Source of the DNA: Eulemur rufifrons
Taxonomy: Eukaryota; Chordata; Mammalia; Primates; Lemuridae
Assembly (NCBI RefSeq): GCF_041146395.1
Contig: NC_090986.1
Span: forward strand, 46,660,001-46,724,000
DNA: 64,000 nt
Direction of reading: 5' to 3'
In this document: in pieces, positions 46,001 through 59,020 of the stretch
How positions within the stretch are numbered: position 1 is the first letter of the stretch
How the letters are laid out: the number at the start of each line of letters is the position of its first letter
Position numbers and translations under genes: made by a program
Notes under the pieces: generated by a model
What the model saw: the letters and a program-made list of their open reading frames with translations, nothing else
Database searches by the model: none
What the model was told of the DNA's origin: nothing

Positions 46001-47654
46001 GCCTTTCTTAGCATAGCATACATTCTTCCTCTCTTGGAATTTTTTTACATACATCAAGAAAATAGCCTAATTGCCCTTGTATAACTTGTGTCATTACTAT
46101 AATACTTATTGAAAATTAACAATGATTATGTCTTTATTCATGCAAAGCATTATATATTTACATTTCTCCCAGGTTTATAAACATACTTTCTATAACTTTC
46201 CTCACTCCAAAAATATTCAGAAACGAAAGAAATACATGCTAACATGAGGAGATAGTTGTTATCCAGTCTAACTCTGAAATGTGCATGACAACAAATTCTG
46301 TATTAAAATTGAAGACATTTATAAGCAATTTAACCTAATCTTAGGTTTATTATAGTAAGGTAAAAAGCAAAAGTGTATTTTTATAAAAATTAAATGTTTC
46401 ATAGAGATATTCATTTCATATCACCTTCCTATAGCTTTGACCCAAAGAAGCAGAAACAAATCTCATATACTAGTCTGGCATACTTTGCTATAGATTATTT
46501 TTTAAAGAAGCACAGTGAGTATGAACAATGAATAGAATGCATAATGTATGGGAAGATGAACAGTGAATTATAAATTTTTAACTTAAGAGTCTATTTTTCT
46601 CGAGGCTCAATAGTTTGATCAACACAACATATTTTAAAATGCAGCTTATAACCTACTGTACCAAAATAGGTAGGAGAATGTGTTTCAGTTAAGATACGAA
46701 TTAAGAAATCTCATCCTTTGGTTACATGTCTCAGGGAGTTGGACTTTTACCTTTAATAAATATTTCAATCTGAAGAGAGATGCCTCAGTAAAATGAAAAC
46801 AAATGACAGTGCTGTCTCCAAAGAGACAGTGTATTATTTTAAAATGGATGAAATAGCCCATGCTCTGCCCTTTGACAGTTAAATGGTCAAAATGAGACAG
46901 CCAAAAATAGAGTTAACTCATTCTCTCAAACATGAAATTGAGTCCCCGTTTTGTTCTAATTTGAGATGAAGAAAGAAGTAAAAAGAACATCAAATCTGAA
47001 AAATATTCTTACAAAGATCACATTTAACAATAATCATGGGGCACAGTCTCAAATAATATCATTCTAACTTAGAGCTAACCTTATTGATTAACTACACTAA
47101 TATACTTCATTACAAGTATTCAACAAATGGAAAATAATTGTTAAACAGTTATTAAAAAATAATTAAGATTTTTAAAAATATTAACTATTGCTTTCTGAAT
47201 CTTTATATTTGAATTTTAAATTTTTATTACATCAAACTGGGAATTGAATGTGAAACAAATAAAATCCCATGCCTTCACTCTTGATTTCATACAGCTTTAT
47301 TTTGGGGCCACATCAGGGTGGCTCATTACATCAAAGTTGAGCGTCACATTTATTTTGTCCTGAGTAAATTCTAAAATGTTGTAAAATCTCTGTACAATAT
47401 GTCACTCAATTTGCTCACTAGCCACATTATATTTTTTGAAATGTGGATGAATATATCAGTATGCGCAAATACTCAGTCATAGGTTTTTTTCCTTCACTAT
47501 TTCACTTATATTTCACCTCACTGGGGAAGAATATTTTTAAGCATTAACATGAAGCCGTGTTAGGCTATAAGAAATGATTAATATTAGCAAGATAAAATTT
47601 ATCTTTCAAATGTTCTTCTTTGGAAAAAATATGAAACTTTAGTAAGACAAATTT
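43036..47654. other. Unassigned AT-rich DNA
   Basis: Over 4.6 kb without a repeat or gene I can support. Open frames here are all below 70 codons and of low complexity. This is the longest stretch with no recognisable young repeat. Confidence 0.45.
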
Positions 47655-48090
47655 TATACTTGTCCCCAAGGAGCTTATAATCTGGTATAGTTAACACAAA
47701 AGGAACATTGAAGTGAACAAAATTACAGCACCGTAAAGTTGGTTCTTTCTTGGGAAAAGTACAAAAGGCTGTACAAGTACTTAATGTAGAAAATCAATCC
47801 AGACTCTGGAGTAGCTGAAATTGTTCTGGATGAGCATAAAAGATTCAAATAAAGAGAAGTGGAAAAGTAAACTTGTCTGAGTAAAAGCAACAACTGTGGA
47901 AAGGCCTGTAAGAAGAAGAAACATTTCACTTTGAGGAAAGGAGTGTAATGCTTTTAGCCTTGAAAAGGCAGCTGAGGAGAGAGACACATAATCCGGTTAA
48001 TGAGTGATACCTATGCCACTGAAGAGATTCGTTATTTATCTTGAGATCAACAGAGAGATATTGAACATTTGTAAGTGGAAACCAGAGATC
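47655..48090 (-). mobile_element. L2 LINE fragment
   Basis: cccaaggagcttataatctg and, further on, gtggaaaggcctgtaagaag resemble the reverse of L2 3' sequence in order. Very diverged. Confidence 0.5.
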
Positions 48091-48602
48091 CAATGGGTTA
48101 ATAGGAGGTGAGGGGATGAAGTGAAGCTAAAACCAGAGGCAGCAATACTCATTAGAAGATGGTGAAGAAATTTAATTTTCTTGAAAAGATCTCTTTCTTT
48201 TTCTTATACCAGTGGTCTTCAAAGTGGACCCTAAGATCTGTGGGGGTTCCTGAGATAAATTTAGGAATCTATAAGATTAAAACTAGTCACATAATGGTAA
48301 GAAGACTTTATGTTTTTTCTTCACTGTGTCAGCATTTGCATAATGCAAACTGAAGGGGATAGAAGTCCAGTTTCACTTATGAATGTTCCTGATAAAGCAA
48401 TAGAATTTCTAAATGTTTTTTAAATCTCCACCCTTAAGTTTATGTCTGTTTTTAATATTTTGTGTCATAAAATGAGAAGTATAAGACATTCCAGTTGCAT
48501 ATATAAGTACCAGGCTATCTTTGGTGATATCATTTGTATAATTGTTTGAGTTGTAAGCTTAACCAGCGGCTTCTTTTTCTTATGGAACATCATATTTACT
48601 TA
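48091..48602. other. Unassigned DNA
   Basis: Nothing recognised. Confidence 0.4.
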
Positions 48603-48618
48603 AAAAATGAATGAATAT
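48603..48618. repeat. L1 target site duplication, left
   Basis: aaaaatgaatgaatat, repeated exactly at 50213-50228. Confidence 0.9.
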
Positions 48619-50212
48619 GACTAGTAGAATCAACATTGTCAAAATGTCCATACTACTCAAAATTATTTACATATTCAATGCAATCCACATCAAAATACCA
48701 ACATCATATTTCATGGATCTAGAAAGAATTCTATGCTTCATTTGGAACCAGAAAAGAGCCCAAATAGCCAAAAGAATCTTAAGCAAAAGGAATAAATTTG
48801 GACGCATCACATTACCAGAATTCAAACTATACCACAAGTCTATAATAAATAAAACAGCATGGTATTGATGCAAAAATAGAGACATAGATGAATGGAACAG
48901 AATAGAGAACCCAGAAATAAAATTATCTACCTACAGCCAACTGGTCTTTGAAAAAGTAGACAAAAATGTGCACTCGGAAATGAAGCCCTATTCAATAAAT
49001 GGTGCTGGGAAAACTAGATAGCCCCATGCAGAAGAATGAAACAAGACCCCCATCTCTCACCACTCACAAAAATTAATTCAAGGTGGATAAAATACTTATA
49101 TTCAAGGCATGAAACCATAAGAATTCTAGAGAAAAATGTAGGAAAAACTCTTCTAGATATCAGCCTAAGCATAGAATTTATGATTATGACCCCAATGCCA
49201 ATCACAACAAAGATAAATAAATAAGTGACATTTTATTAAACTAAAAAGCTTCTACACAGCTAAGGAAATCATCAACAGTGTAAATGGACAACCTACAGAA
49301 TAGGAGAAAATATTCATAAGCTATACATGCAATAAAGGGCTAATACCCAGAATCTACAAAGAACTCAAGCAAATAAGGAAGCAAAAAACAACCCCATTAA
49401 AGAGTGGGCAAAAGATATGAACAGAAGTTTTTCAAAAGAAGATAGACAAATGGCCAATAAGCATATGAAAAAATTCTCAATTCCACTGATCATCAGGGAA
49501 ATGCAAATGAAAACCACAATGAGATATCATCTTATCCCAGTTAGAATGGCTTTTATTTAAAAGTCCAAAAATTACAGATGTGGCATGGATGCAAAGAAAA
49601 AGGAATGCTTATACACTGTTGGTGGGACTGCAAATTAGTACAACCCATATGGAAAAGGGGAGATTCCTTAAAGAACTAAAAGTAGACCTTACCTTACAAT
49701 TTGACCCCCTAATCCCACTATTGGGTATCTACCCAAAGAAAAAGAAATCATTTTATCAAAAAGACACTGGCACTCAAATGTTTACTGTAGCACTATTCAC
49801 AATTGCAGAGATGTGGAAACAATCTAAGTGCCTATCAATTCATGAATGGATTAACAAAATATGGTATATGCATACCATGGAACACTACTCAGCCATAAAA
49901 AAGGATATATTAAAGCCTTTTACAACAATTTGGATGGAACTGGAGAACATTATTCTAAGTGAAGCATTCCAAAAATGGAAAAATAAACACCACATGTACT
50001 CACTATTAAACTTAAACTAAGTAAATGAGCACACATTAGTGGAAATCAAACAGTGGGGAGGACAAAGTAAGGGAGGAGCAAAGACCTACCTAATGGGTAC
50101 AATGAACACTATTTGGGTGACGAGCACACTTACAGGCCTGACTCAAGCATTACAAAATGATCGATGTAAACAAAAACGTTTGTATCCCCTTAATAGTAAT
50201 ACTTTGAATTTT
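48619..50212 (+). mobile_element. L1, 5'-truncated, with 16-bp target duplication
   Basis: 1.6-kb plus-strand L1: ORF2 from within the region after the reverse transcriptase ([20 protein letters not shown]) to the end, then 3' UTR ending tatccccttaatagtaatac. It is flanked by the perfect direct repeat aaaaatgaatgaatat (48603-48618 and 50213-50228). ORF2 is broken by several frameshifts and stops. The poly(A) tail is almost gone. Confidence 0.95.
48620..50020 (+). pseudogene. L1 ORF2 3' part, broken
   Basis: Successive plus frames at 48611-48868 ([17 protein letters not shown]), 49036-49224 (DPHLSPLTKINSRWIKYL) and 49580-50020 ([38 protein letters not shown]) read the ORF2 end in order, with frameshifts between them. 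The cysteine-rich block before the last frame is damaged. Endonuclease is absent. Confidence 0.9.
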
Positions 50213-50228
50213 AAAAATGAATGAATAT
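50213..50228. repeat. L1 target site duplication, right
   Basis: aaaaatgaatgaatat, matching 48603-48618. Confidence 0.9.
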
Positions 50229-52377
50229 AAAACATGGTTTTATAGGTTGTGTATGTCTAGATATTTTCTAAAAATAAACAAAGTAAGCCTGTCACTTTCT
50301 GAAAAGCAATATTATTTGTTGACTTAGAACTTAATGTGTTCTAAACCATTTTTACTTCTTCATTCTCCAGTATTCTCAGGACCAGAGAGTTCAAGTAATT
50401 TGATTAAATTTACACAGGTGGCACAAACTTATCAAATTTTTAGTATATTGATTTTTATTAAATTTTCTAATATAAGAAGTGAAAATTGATATACTATTTT
50501 TTTATAATTTCTAGGAGAATTATACATGTGTCAGCATTCATATGACAGAAATAAGAAAGATGAAATAAACTAGACAGCATTTTTTTCCTAGAAAATACAG
50601 ATATCTAGGCCTCAGTCTCAGGGATTCTGAATTAGCGAGTATAAGTTAATTTTTTTGTTAATTCCCCAAATGATTATAATGTTTAGTCAACACAGAAAAA
50701 CAGTGACCTAGATTGTGGTTTCGCTGCAATTAATTATGCTATATAAGGTAACAATAACATAATTTTTGTCCATTTGATTGCATCTAATGTACATCTCAGA
50801 TCCCTGTGCATTACATGCTTTCCCTTCCTTGGTTATTGAAAAAATGTAATAGCCTTGCAAATTTATTTTTTATACAGTGATAATTAATTATTAATTCTAG
50901 TATCCAAATCACTTTGAAGATGGCTAATTTCCCAATTTCCCAGGAAAAAAATAATGGATACTAGCTCTAAAGGAGAATGGGAGGTGATTAAGAATGTATG
51001 ATTCCCAGCTACTAGTACCAATTATATAATTTATCAACTTTTGAATCCTAATTGCAAACCGTAAATAGTAGCCAAACACTCATTCCTCTTAGATTGACTG
51101 AAATATCTTAGAGTTACAATCACCTTAACAAAAGCAAATTTGTAGCTTAGCACAGAATCTTCATTCTTTTAGGCAAATATGCTAACTAAATAATCTCTGT
51201 GCTGACAAAAAGCAATGAAGTGAAATATTTTTAATTTTTGATTAGGTATTTAACTTTTTGAAATGCATAGATAATATTTATATTCTGCACAAATTTAACA
51301 TGAAATGCTTATAGTTCTAATGTCACAGGATATGCACAAAGTATATTCATAAACATGTTGTGCAATATTTAAATGCACCAGTAAGTAGCAGTTTTGCATT
51401 ATACAACATAAAACATTCATTTACTGATAGTTTGTTGATTCGTTTGAAATTCTTCCACCATTATTAAGACCTGATTTTCATATTTTTCCTGATTTGTAAA
51501 CACGCTACCCTATTAATTTAGCTTCAGAATTTGAGCTCACTAGACAGCTTAATGCTCTTGTTAACAATTGCTCTCATTCTTTTACTAAAACTGCAATTTT
51601 ACGAAATCTTGTAGTAACTATGAATACAGATCGACTAATATAGTGAAGCTACTAATATATTAATATTTATTCGTTTAACTCTGCAGAGTGCATACTTAAT
51701 GAAACATACAGTTAACTAATATACTAGAAAAATTTTGAGAATATTAGCAGCTTAGTGCAATTCAAGCATTTACTTGAGATATAATATACTTATAACAAAT
51801 TAACTGAGGCTATTCTTTTAAAAAAGTGTAAACTTAATTCTCAAAAGTATGGATTGTAGAAAGAGAAACTGACTTAAGCTTTATTAATTTAAAAGAAAGT
51901 AAGGCACTTCTGATATTATGACTGATCTTAGTTTGAAAAAAGTGAGAATTGGAGACAGTTATTTATTAAACATAGAATATATGAGACAAAATTCCTGTGT
52001 GTGTGTCATTCTAGTGATTGATTGTCAGGCATAAAAAACAACCATCCACCCTGATGACTGCATTAATTTAACATAAGAAAATTCATTGAATTTCTCCCAA
52101 AAGAAAATAAAAAATAACACTATCAGATGCTAGTTAAGTAAATTCTTAGTTTTACTTGCTTAGGAATTAGTTTAACAAAATTTTAGTCATGAATTAATTG
52201 ATCTTAGGACAAGGGCAATTTTCAGATTTTTATATATCTCCCTGTAAATCCATGGGAACATGCTGTCCACTTTTACTTGTATACACATGTCTAACTAAGA
52301 TGATTTTTGTTTTCTGTAAGAGTAATATGTAACTAAGTAATGTCTAAAACATGTGGCTGAGTGTGAGTAATTACTTA
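50229..52377. other. Unassigned AT-rich DNA
   Basis: No gene or named repeat. Confidence 0.45.
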
Positions 52378-52390
52378 CATTTTTAATTTT
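52378..52390. repeat. Possible L1 target duplication, left
   Basis: catttttaatttt before the poly(T); 12 of 13 bases match 55295-55307. The T-rich neighbourhood makes chance similarity possible. Confidence 0.5.
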
Positions 52391-52808
52391 TTTTTTTTTA
52401 ATTTCAGCATATTACACGGTACAGATGTTTAGGTTACATATATTACCTTTGCCTCACCGGAGTTAGAGCTTCAAACATGTCCATCCTTTAGAGGGTGCAC
52501 ACCACACCCATTAGGTGTGTATATACTCATTCCCTCCTCCCTCCTCCCATCTGCCGACACCCGATGAATGTTATTACAATATGTACACTTAAGTGTTAAT
52601 CAGTTAATGCCAATTAAATGGTGAATATATGTGGTGCTTCCTTTTCCATTCTTGTGATACTTCACTTAGTAGAATAGGTTCCAGCTGAATCCAGGATAAT
52701 ACAAGGAATGCTAGATCACCATTTTTTTTTTTTTTTTTGGTGGCTGAGTAGAAGTCCATGGTTTACATATACCACATTTTACTAATCCACTCATGTATTG
52801 ATGGGCAC

Positions 52809-53816
52809 TTAGATTGTTTCCACATCTTTGCAATTGTGAATTATACAGCTATAAACATTTGCATGCAGATGTCTTTTTTTATACAATGTCTGTTGTTCCT
52901 TTGGGTAGATGCCCAGTAATGGGATTGCTGGATCAAATTGTAGTTCTACTGGTAGCTCTTTGAGGTATTTCCATACTGCTTCCCATAGAGATTGTATTAG
53001 TTTATAGTCCCACCAGCAGTGTATGAGTATTCCTGTCTCTCCACATCCACACCAACATTTATTGTTTGGGGTGTTTTTGATAAAGGCCATTCTTACTGGA
53101 GTTAAGTGATATCTCATTGTGGTTTTAATTTGCATTTCCCTGATGATTAGAGATGTTGATCATTTTTTCATATGTTTGTTGGCCATTCTTCTGGTGTCTT
53201 TTGAAAAATTTCTATTCATGTCCTTTGCCCACTTTTTGATAGGGTTGTTTGATTTTTTCTTGTTGATTTTCCTGAGTTCTAAATAGATTCTAGTTATCAG
53301 TCCTTTATCGGATGTGTAGCCTGAGAAAATTTTTTCCCATTCTGTAGGTTGTCTGTTTGCTCTTTTGACAGTTTCTCTGGCTGTACAGAAGCTTTTTAAT
53401 TTAATCAGGTCCCATTTATTTATTTTTGTTGTTGCTGGGATCGCCTTTGGGTTCTTATTCATAAATTCTTTGCCTAGGCCAATGTCTATAAGAGTTTTTC
53501 CCACATTTTCTTCTAGAATTCTAATAGTTTCGCGCCTTAAGTTTAAGTCTGTTATCCACCGTGATTTGATTTTTGTGAGAGGTGAAGGGTGTGGGTCCTG
53601 TTACAGTCTTCTACATGTGGCTATCCAGTTTTCTTAGCACCATTTATTGAATAAGGATTTTTTTCCCCAGAGTATGTTTTTGTCTGCTGCGTCAAAGATT
53701 AGATGGCTATATGAGGATGGTTTTATATCTGGATTCTCAGTTCTGTTCCACTGGTCTGTGTCCCTGTTCTTGTGCTGTTGCTTCTTATCTTTAGATTTTT
53801 GTTTGGATAATGACAT
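52809..53816 (-). pseudogene. L1 ORF2 C-terminal part, broken
   Basis: Minus frames in order: 53634-53816 ([15 protein letters not shown]), 53160-53504 ([20 protein letters not shown]) and 52809-53135 ([47 protein letters not shown]). They are separated by frameshifts and a stop. The better preservation compared with the 48619 copy suggests a younger element. No reverse transcriptase motif is present, so it is inactive. Confidence 0.9.
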
Positions 53817-53829
53817 GCACTATTTAGTC

Positions 53830-55294
53830 TCTGAGCCAGTAGGTCATGTTTGTGGGTGAGATTGGACCACACCCTGTATGATGAGTCAGTAGATGCAGTA
53901 AAAGGGTGTGCCAAATGACCTCCCTATCAGTAGGTGGCACTTGCTGGTAGGAGCAAGCTGTAGTGTTTTGGGGTTCTGTAACCAGCTCTTATTCCCCCAG
54001 AGAGGCACTCCAGTGCATCAGGTGGTGGGTAGGGCCCTGGGATTCCCCAGTGTGTCCTTATTCTCCACCTCAGTGGGAGCAGGTGGAGCAGTGAGGCTGG
54101 GCAGAGCTGGTTTGAGTGAGCCTGCCCTCAAGCTCCACAAATGGTGTTAGCAGGGGTCAAAGGTCTGTTCTCTGCTTCTGGGAAAAACTGCTAGGAGTTG
54201 AAATGGCCCCACTCAGTGGAAAAATCTGCATGTGGGGTTGGGGCTCACTTGTTTCCACCCTCTCCTATTCTGTGGTTTCTCTAGGGCCTCTGCCAGTAGC
54301 CAGGACCTCAAGTCAATGTGTCTCCCCTGGCTGTGATGTGGCCCAAGGGGTTCGCTGCCCAGGATCGCAGCCTGAGCTGGGAGCACGGTCCTCCCATGGA
54401 AGGAGCCCCTCGAGTACACTGTAGCTAGAACCCACTCTGATCTGCCCCTGAAGGCACATACACCTCAGTAGGCTCATTCACAAATATCCCTTCTGTGTCT
54501 TTGGGAAATGCAATCAAGACCTGGGTATACAGGGTCTGGTCTGCAGGCCTGTCCCCTGGGCCCCAGAGATCAATCCCTGACCCTGCCTGGGAGAAGAGTG
54601 ATGGTCTCAAGTCACCCATGGGGTGTCCAATCTAGATTAATGTTTCTCCGCCTCGGGATTTGCCCTGCTCTCCTTGAGTCATGGGGCAAGCAGCACCAGG
54701 GAGGGCTGGCAGTAGGAAGCTCACAGTCCGAGTACCCCTCAGTCTATTGTAGGGCCCCAAGAGGAAACGTCCTGTTGCCTGCAGATGTCTTTGAGTGGTG
54801 GCTAAATTGACTTTCTTGGCAGCCAAGGGTAGGGAAGGGGAAGGGGAGAATGAAGCAATATGGCACCTGCCAATTGGCTCGGGTCTGCTGGGCAGGAGGT
54901 GCCCTGAGGGAGCTGTGAGCCTGCTGCCCTATCTGCAAGAGGCTCACCGCTCACTGGAAGCAGCCGTCTCTGGGCTGGTGTTGGAGGTCTCTCCAATTGC
55001 TCAGGAGCCAACCAGCAGTCTGAGATGCAAGAGAGGGGAAATTTAACCGCTCTACCTACCCTTGTCACTGGTCTCCAAGCCTCTCAGGGGCCTTTCTCCT
55101 TCCAGTTCTCCTCTGCAACTTTTTCCCATGGAGTTGCCTGTTTTCAGGCACCCTTCCTTTCGACCATCATCTGACCTATGTTTGTCTGCCTGTTTCTTTT
55201 TCTTTTTTTTACTTTCTTCTAAAATCTAGCTTTCTTGCAGAGACACTCTGGCTGGCAGTTTTTCTCGTTTGCCATCTTTCTCCTCCCCCAAAAT
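53830..55294 (-). promoter_or_regulatory. L1 5' UTR / promoter
   Basis: GC-rich, about 1.46 kb, beginning (minus strand) with GGGGGAGGAGAAAGATGGC at about 55289; the AAGATGGC is the YY1 site that positions L1 transcription start. Many overlapping open frames on both strands are by-products of composition. L1 5' UTRs carry sense RNA polymerase II promoter activity and often an antisense promoter; in this copy that is inferred, not shown. Confidence 0.75.
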
Positions 55295-55307
55295 CATTTT
55301 CAATTTT
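55295..55307. repeat. Possible L1 target duplication, right
   Basis: cattttcaatttt just outside the L1 5' end; see 52378-52390. Confidence 0.5.
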
Positions 55308-55430
55308 ATTTATATTTTCTACCATTTGTATACAGATTCTTTACACACTGTATAAATTGTTTATTATTTGTTAAATTATGTCAACATTATATAAATTACA
55401 TTAAATGTGATATAATAGTTTATCTTAATT

Positions 55431-55445
55431 TAAAATTTAAAATTA
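55431..55445. repeat. Alu target site duplication, left
   Basis: taaaatttaaaatta, repeated at 55804-55818. Confidence 0.85.
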
Positions 55446-55446
55446 A

Positions 55447-55803
<357 letters not shown>

Positions 55804-55818
55804 TAAAATTTAAAATTA
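55804..55818. repeat. Alu target site duplication, right
   Basis: taaaatttaaaatta, matching 55431-55445. Confidence 0.85.
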
Positions 55819-58800
55819 TATGTCATTGTGTTTTTCATAAGAAGGCATTGTTTTTAATTATTCAATATTAAATATTTGATTAATCCTCCCTCCCTCCCAA
55901 TGCATAACACCTTTAATCATCAGGTAGCTTCATGAGTTAAAGCTTCAATAGTCTTTCTCATTTCCCTGCTTTCCTTGATGTGGCTTCTTGGCTAGAATCT
56001 TCTTTATCTTGCCTCCCCTAAGGCAATGTTATAACAGATTCTGGCAGAAATTCAGTAATTGCTATGAGGTGCTTGATTCCTTCCTGCTGATTGTCACTGA
56101 AAACAATTGAACATCATTTCCTTGAATATGTTAGTGCTACAAACTAGCTCTTTACTTTTGACAATACTCAGTTCCAAATCAGTGACTTTTTCAATTATTC
56201 TATTCCTTCAATTTTTAATTCTTTTCTGCTTGAGAGGATTGCAGTTGGTGTCTCAATTGGTGCTCAGCATTTACATAATGTAGGTGAGTTACTTTGAAGA
56301 GTATTTTAGAGAAAACTCTATCCTTGACTATGTTAGAGCTTCATTGCTGTGCTAAATATATATACTTGATTGAAAAGGGAAAACATCTTGTATATTCTTT
56401 GTATATGAAGATGAATGACAAATACTGACTGTAGTCACTTAAAAAATATACAATGCAGAGTCACATATTCAAATATCTGAGAAATACTTCAGTATAGAAA
56501 TATATTCAACTTTAATAAAGCATTTCCCGGTTTTATCTATTTATTGATTGACAGCTAATAATATCCAACAGAATTTAAAGGTTGTTCAAAACACTTGGGA
56601 TATGGGGGTTTCACAACTGTGTAGTGGGTAGGACATCTCACTTTTGAGATAGAGAGAACTCATAACATTCAAAGTACTTTTGAAAACTGGTTCTATCGGT
56701 TGTTGGGTACACTGTAGCATTGCACAAGAAGACATAGGTGTAAAGTACTAATGACAGAAAGCTGAGAAAAAATATGAAGTGGTAAACAAATCAAAGAGCT
56801 CATTTCAAGAAAGACAGGCTTACAGGAAACACAAGTGCTAGTAGTCTAGGTAGAAAAAGTAGTATAGGTAAGCAGAAAATGGGCTTCACAGAGAAAATTA
56901 AGTTTCAATGTCAAATTGGATGCAACTACAAGCGTAAATTTATGTATAATTCTTTCTTTATGAAAGAAGATGTATGAAATGCAAAAATACACACCACTAT
57001 GTGCAACCTATGTGTTTTGATAAGGCCTAACTAGGCAAGAGATAGCTCATGATGCGGGTAAGACAAACATGTTAGAAAATACCACATTTTAGAACTCCAA
57101 TAATAAAGGTTAAGCATCTCCTAGATTTAAGAAAGTTACATATCTCTAAAAGGATAAAATCTCTTAAGGAATGTTAAAGAGAAAAATCATCTTAGGTTAC
57201 CATTTATTAAAGAAGCTGGATGACAAAAACTCTGCCTATTAAGAAATAAGGACAAAATACAAATTGTCTCCTGTGTTATATTTTCTTTGAGTTTAAAAAA
57301 AATTGAGAAACTTATGTAACACTGTATGAAATTAGATGACTGAAAATTGTTTTTGAGTATCAACATTCAGCTTGTTGGACTCACTGTGGGAGAAAGTATA
57401 TGTGTCTGTGAATCCGGACAATAATAATAAAAAAGAAGCCAGAATCCCTATATCTTATTCCCTTCTTCATTTAGATACTTAGCTTTCTATTCCACTTCAT
57501 ATGTGAAATGGTATCAAAAAAGTAGATATCACTGTGTCAAAAGAAAATGCTCAACATCTGATTCTCTTAAATGTAAAGAATATATTACGTAGGAAAGCAC
57601 AGAAACTGATCTAAAAGTGATGCATTAGAGTCAAAATCTGAAAGTGAAGAATTTTATTTTGCTTATAATTATTATGTATATATCAAAGAACCCCTGGGGC
57701 AAATATATGTGATCAAAATTCAATTTCTAAAACATATATTTTGATAAGTTAAAAAGAGTGCATGAATTAAGAAAAATATAAATATTTCACATGTTAAGAT
57801 CATTTTGTTATTGTCAGTGTTTTTTCTTTCTTAGTGAGATATGGAATAGTGATATGTTTTTAAACAATGATGTCTTAGATGCAATGAAATAGAGGAAATG
57901 TTTAATAGATGTCTATTGATTTGAATCCAAATCAAAATCATCTTTCATCTCTGCCCCAATTGTATAAAAAATTTTTGCATTATGCACATTGAAGAAAACT
58001 TTTATGAGTAAAAGACATCTGTGTAATATAATTGTTCATTTCACTTCATTTAAAATTAATATGGTTCTATGTGTGACTTTTCATTCCGATTGAATTAAAT
58101 TTAATATAGTTCTAAAGTGTTGATTTTTATAGGAAGATACCAAGAATTTTAACTTAACAAGAAAGTGTAAGGTATAGGAATAGAAGAAATCATCTTAAAA
58201 AGTTAACATTGACTGAATAATTAAAGTATTCTTTATAAGGGCAAACTTGTAAATGTTTTACTTCTCAAAAAATTTACTTCTCTAAATTAAAAGCTCAAGA
58301 AAAGAAAAAACACAAATTCTGGGATAAGTATTCCTCTTCTTTCAAAAAAAGTTGAGGCCTCAAAATCTCAAAATATGTATATATTAAAAATAATATAATA
58401 ACCAGGAAATTATTTAGATTAATAGACTTTAGAATAATTGTTAAAGCCAATTATTTGTGTGCTTTGAATGATTAGAAATATGGTTTTTGTCTTCATCTAC
58501 ATACTGCTTATTTTGTTTTATAAATTCCTTGGATTTTGAATAAACTTTCATTTTTAAACTTCTTAATCAAATAATCCATATTCATTTTAGGAATGATATT
58601 TAACATGAAGATTAAATGTGGAAAGAGACTGATCAGCAAGCATCCACTATCAATTATATCGGTAAATATCATTGGTGATAAGGGGCACAGCTAACCTTCT
58701 GGGGATGATTTTAGGGGCAAAACAATATACTTAATTGCTTTCCAGCCCAGCACTAATGAGGTTGTTTAAGACTTTCTTAATTTTTAATGGGATTTTAATT

Positions 58801-58899
58801 TTTAAAGGAACAATGCCAAGGTTTAATTATACTTCTTTGCCCTTATGGGCAGTTTTCATCCATGAATATAGCAATATCTACAAGTGTTGTTGTTCCTTT
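55819..58899. other. Unassigned AT-rich DNA
   Basis: 3 kb with no gene and no repeat I can name. Confidence 0.45.
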
Positions 58900-59020
58900 T
58901 TTTATACACAGGAAGGAAATGAAGCCCAGAGAAGTGCTAAGTGTCTAGCTAGAGGTCATAGAACTCATCAGTGGAATGGCTGCACAAATAAATAACCATG
59001 GATGTCTCTTCTAATCCTGT
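58900..59020 (+). mobile_element. MIR SINE fragment
   Basis: aaggaaatgaagcccagaga, tgtctagctagaggtcatag and catcagtggaatggctgcac match the MIR 3' half in order (the gaaactgaggc...ggtcacacag region). Confidence 0.6.

Larger units (their letters stand above)
52391..55294 (-). mobile_element. L1 with 5' UTR joined to late ORF2 (internally deleted)
   Basis: 2.9-kb minus-strand L1. From its 3' end: poly(T) at 52391-52399, lemur-type 3' UTR, ORF2 C-terminal part (to about 53800), then directly a GC-rich 5' UTR of about 1.46 kb whose start on the minus strand is GGGGGAGGAGAAAGATGGC, the usual L1 start. ORF1, endonuclease and reverse transcriptase are missing. A likely target duplication is cattttt/caatttt (52378-52390 and 55295-55307, 12 of 13 match), so both ends look original. 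A 17-base poly(T) expansion lies at 52723-52738. Confidence 0.85.

Noticed and set aside
53908..55068. Cluster of 60-100 codon frames on both strands as a gene-rich CpG island
   Set aside because: The block is an L1 5' UTR, recognised by its GGGGGAGGAG...AAGATGGC start and position at the head of a minus-strand L1.
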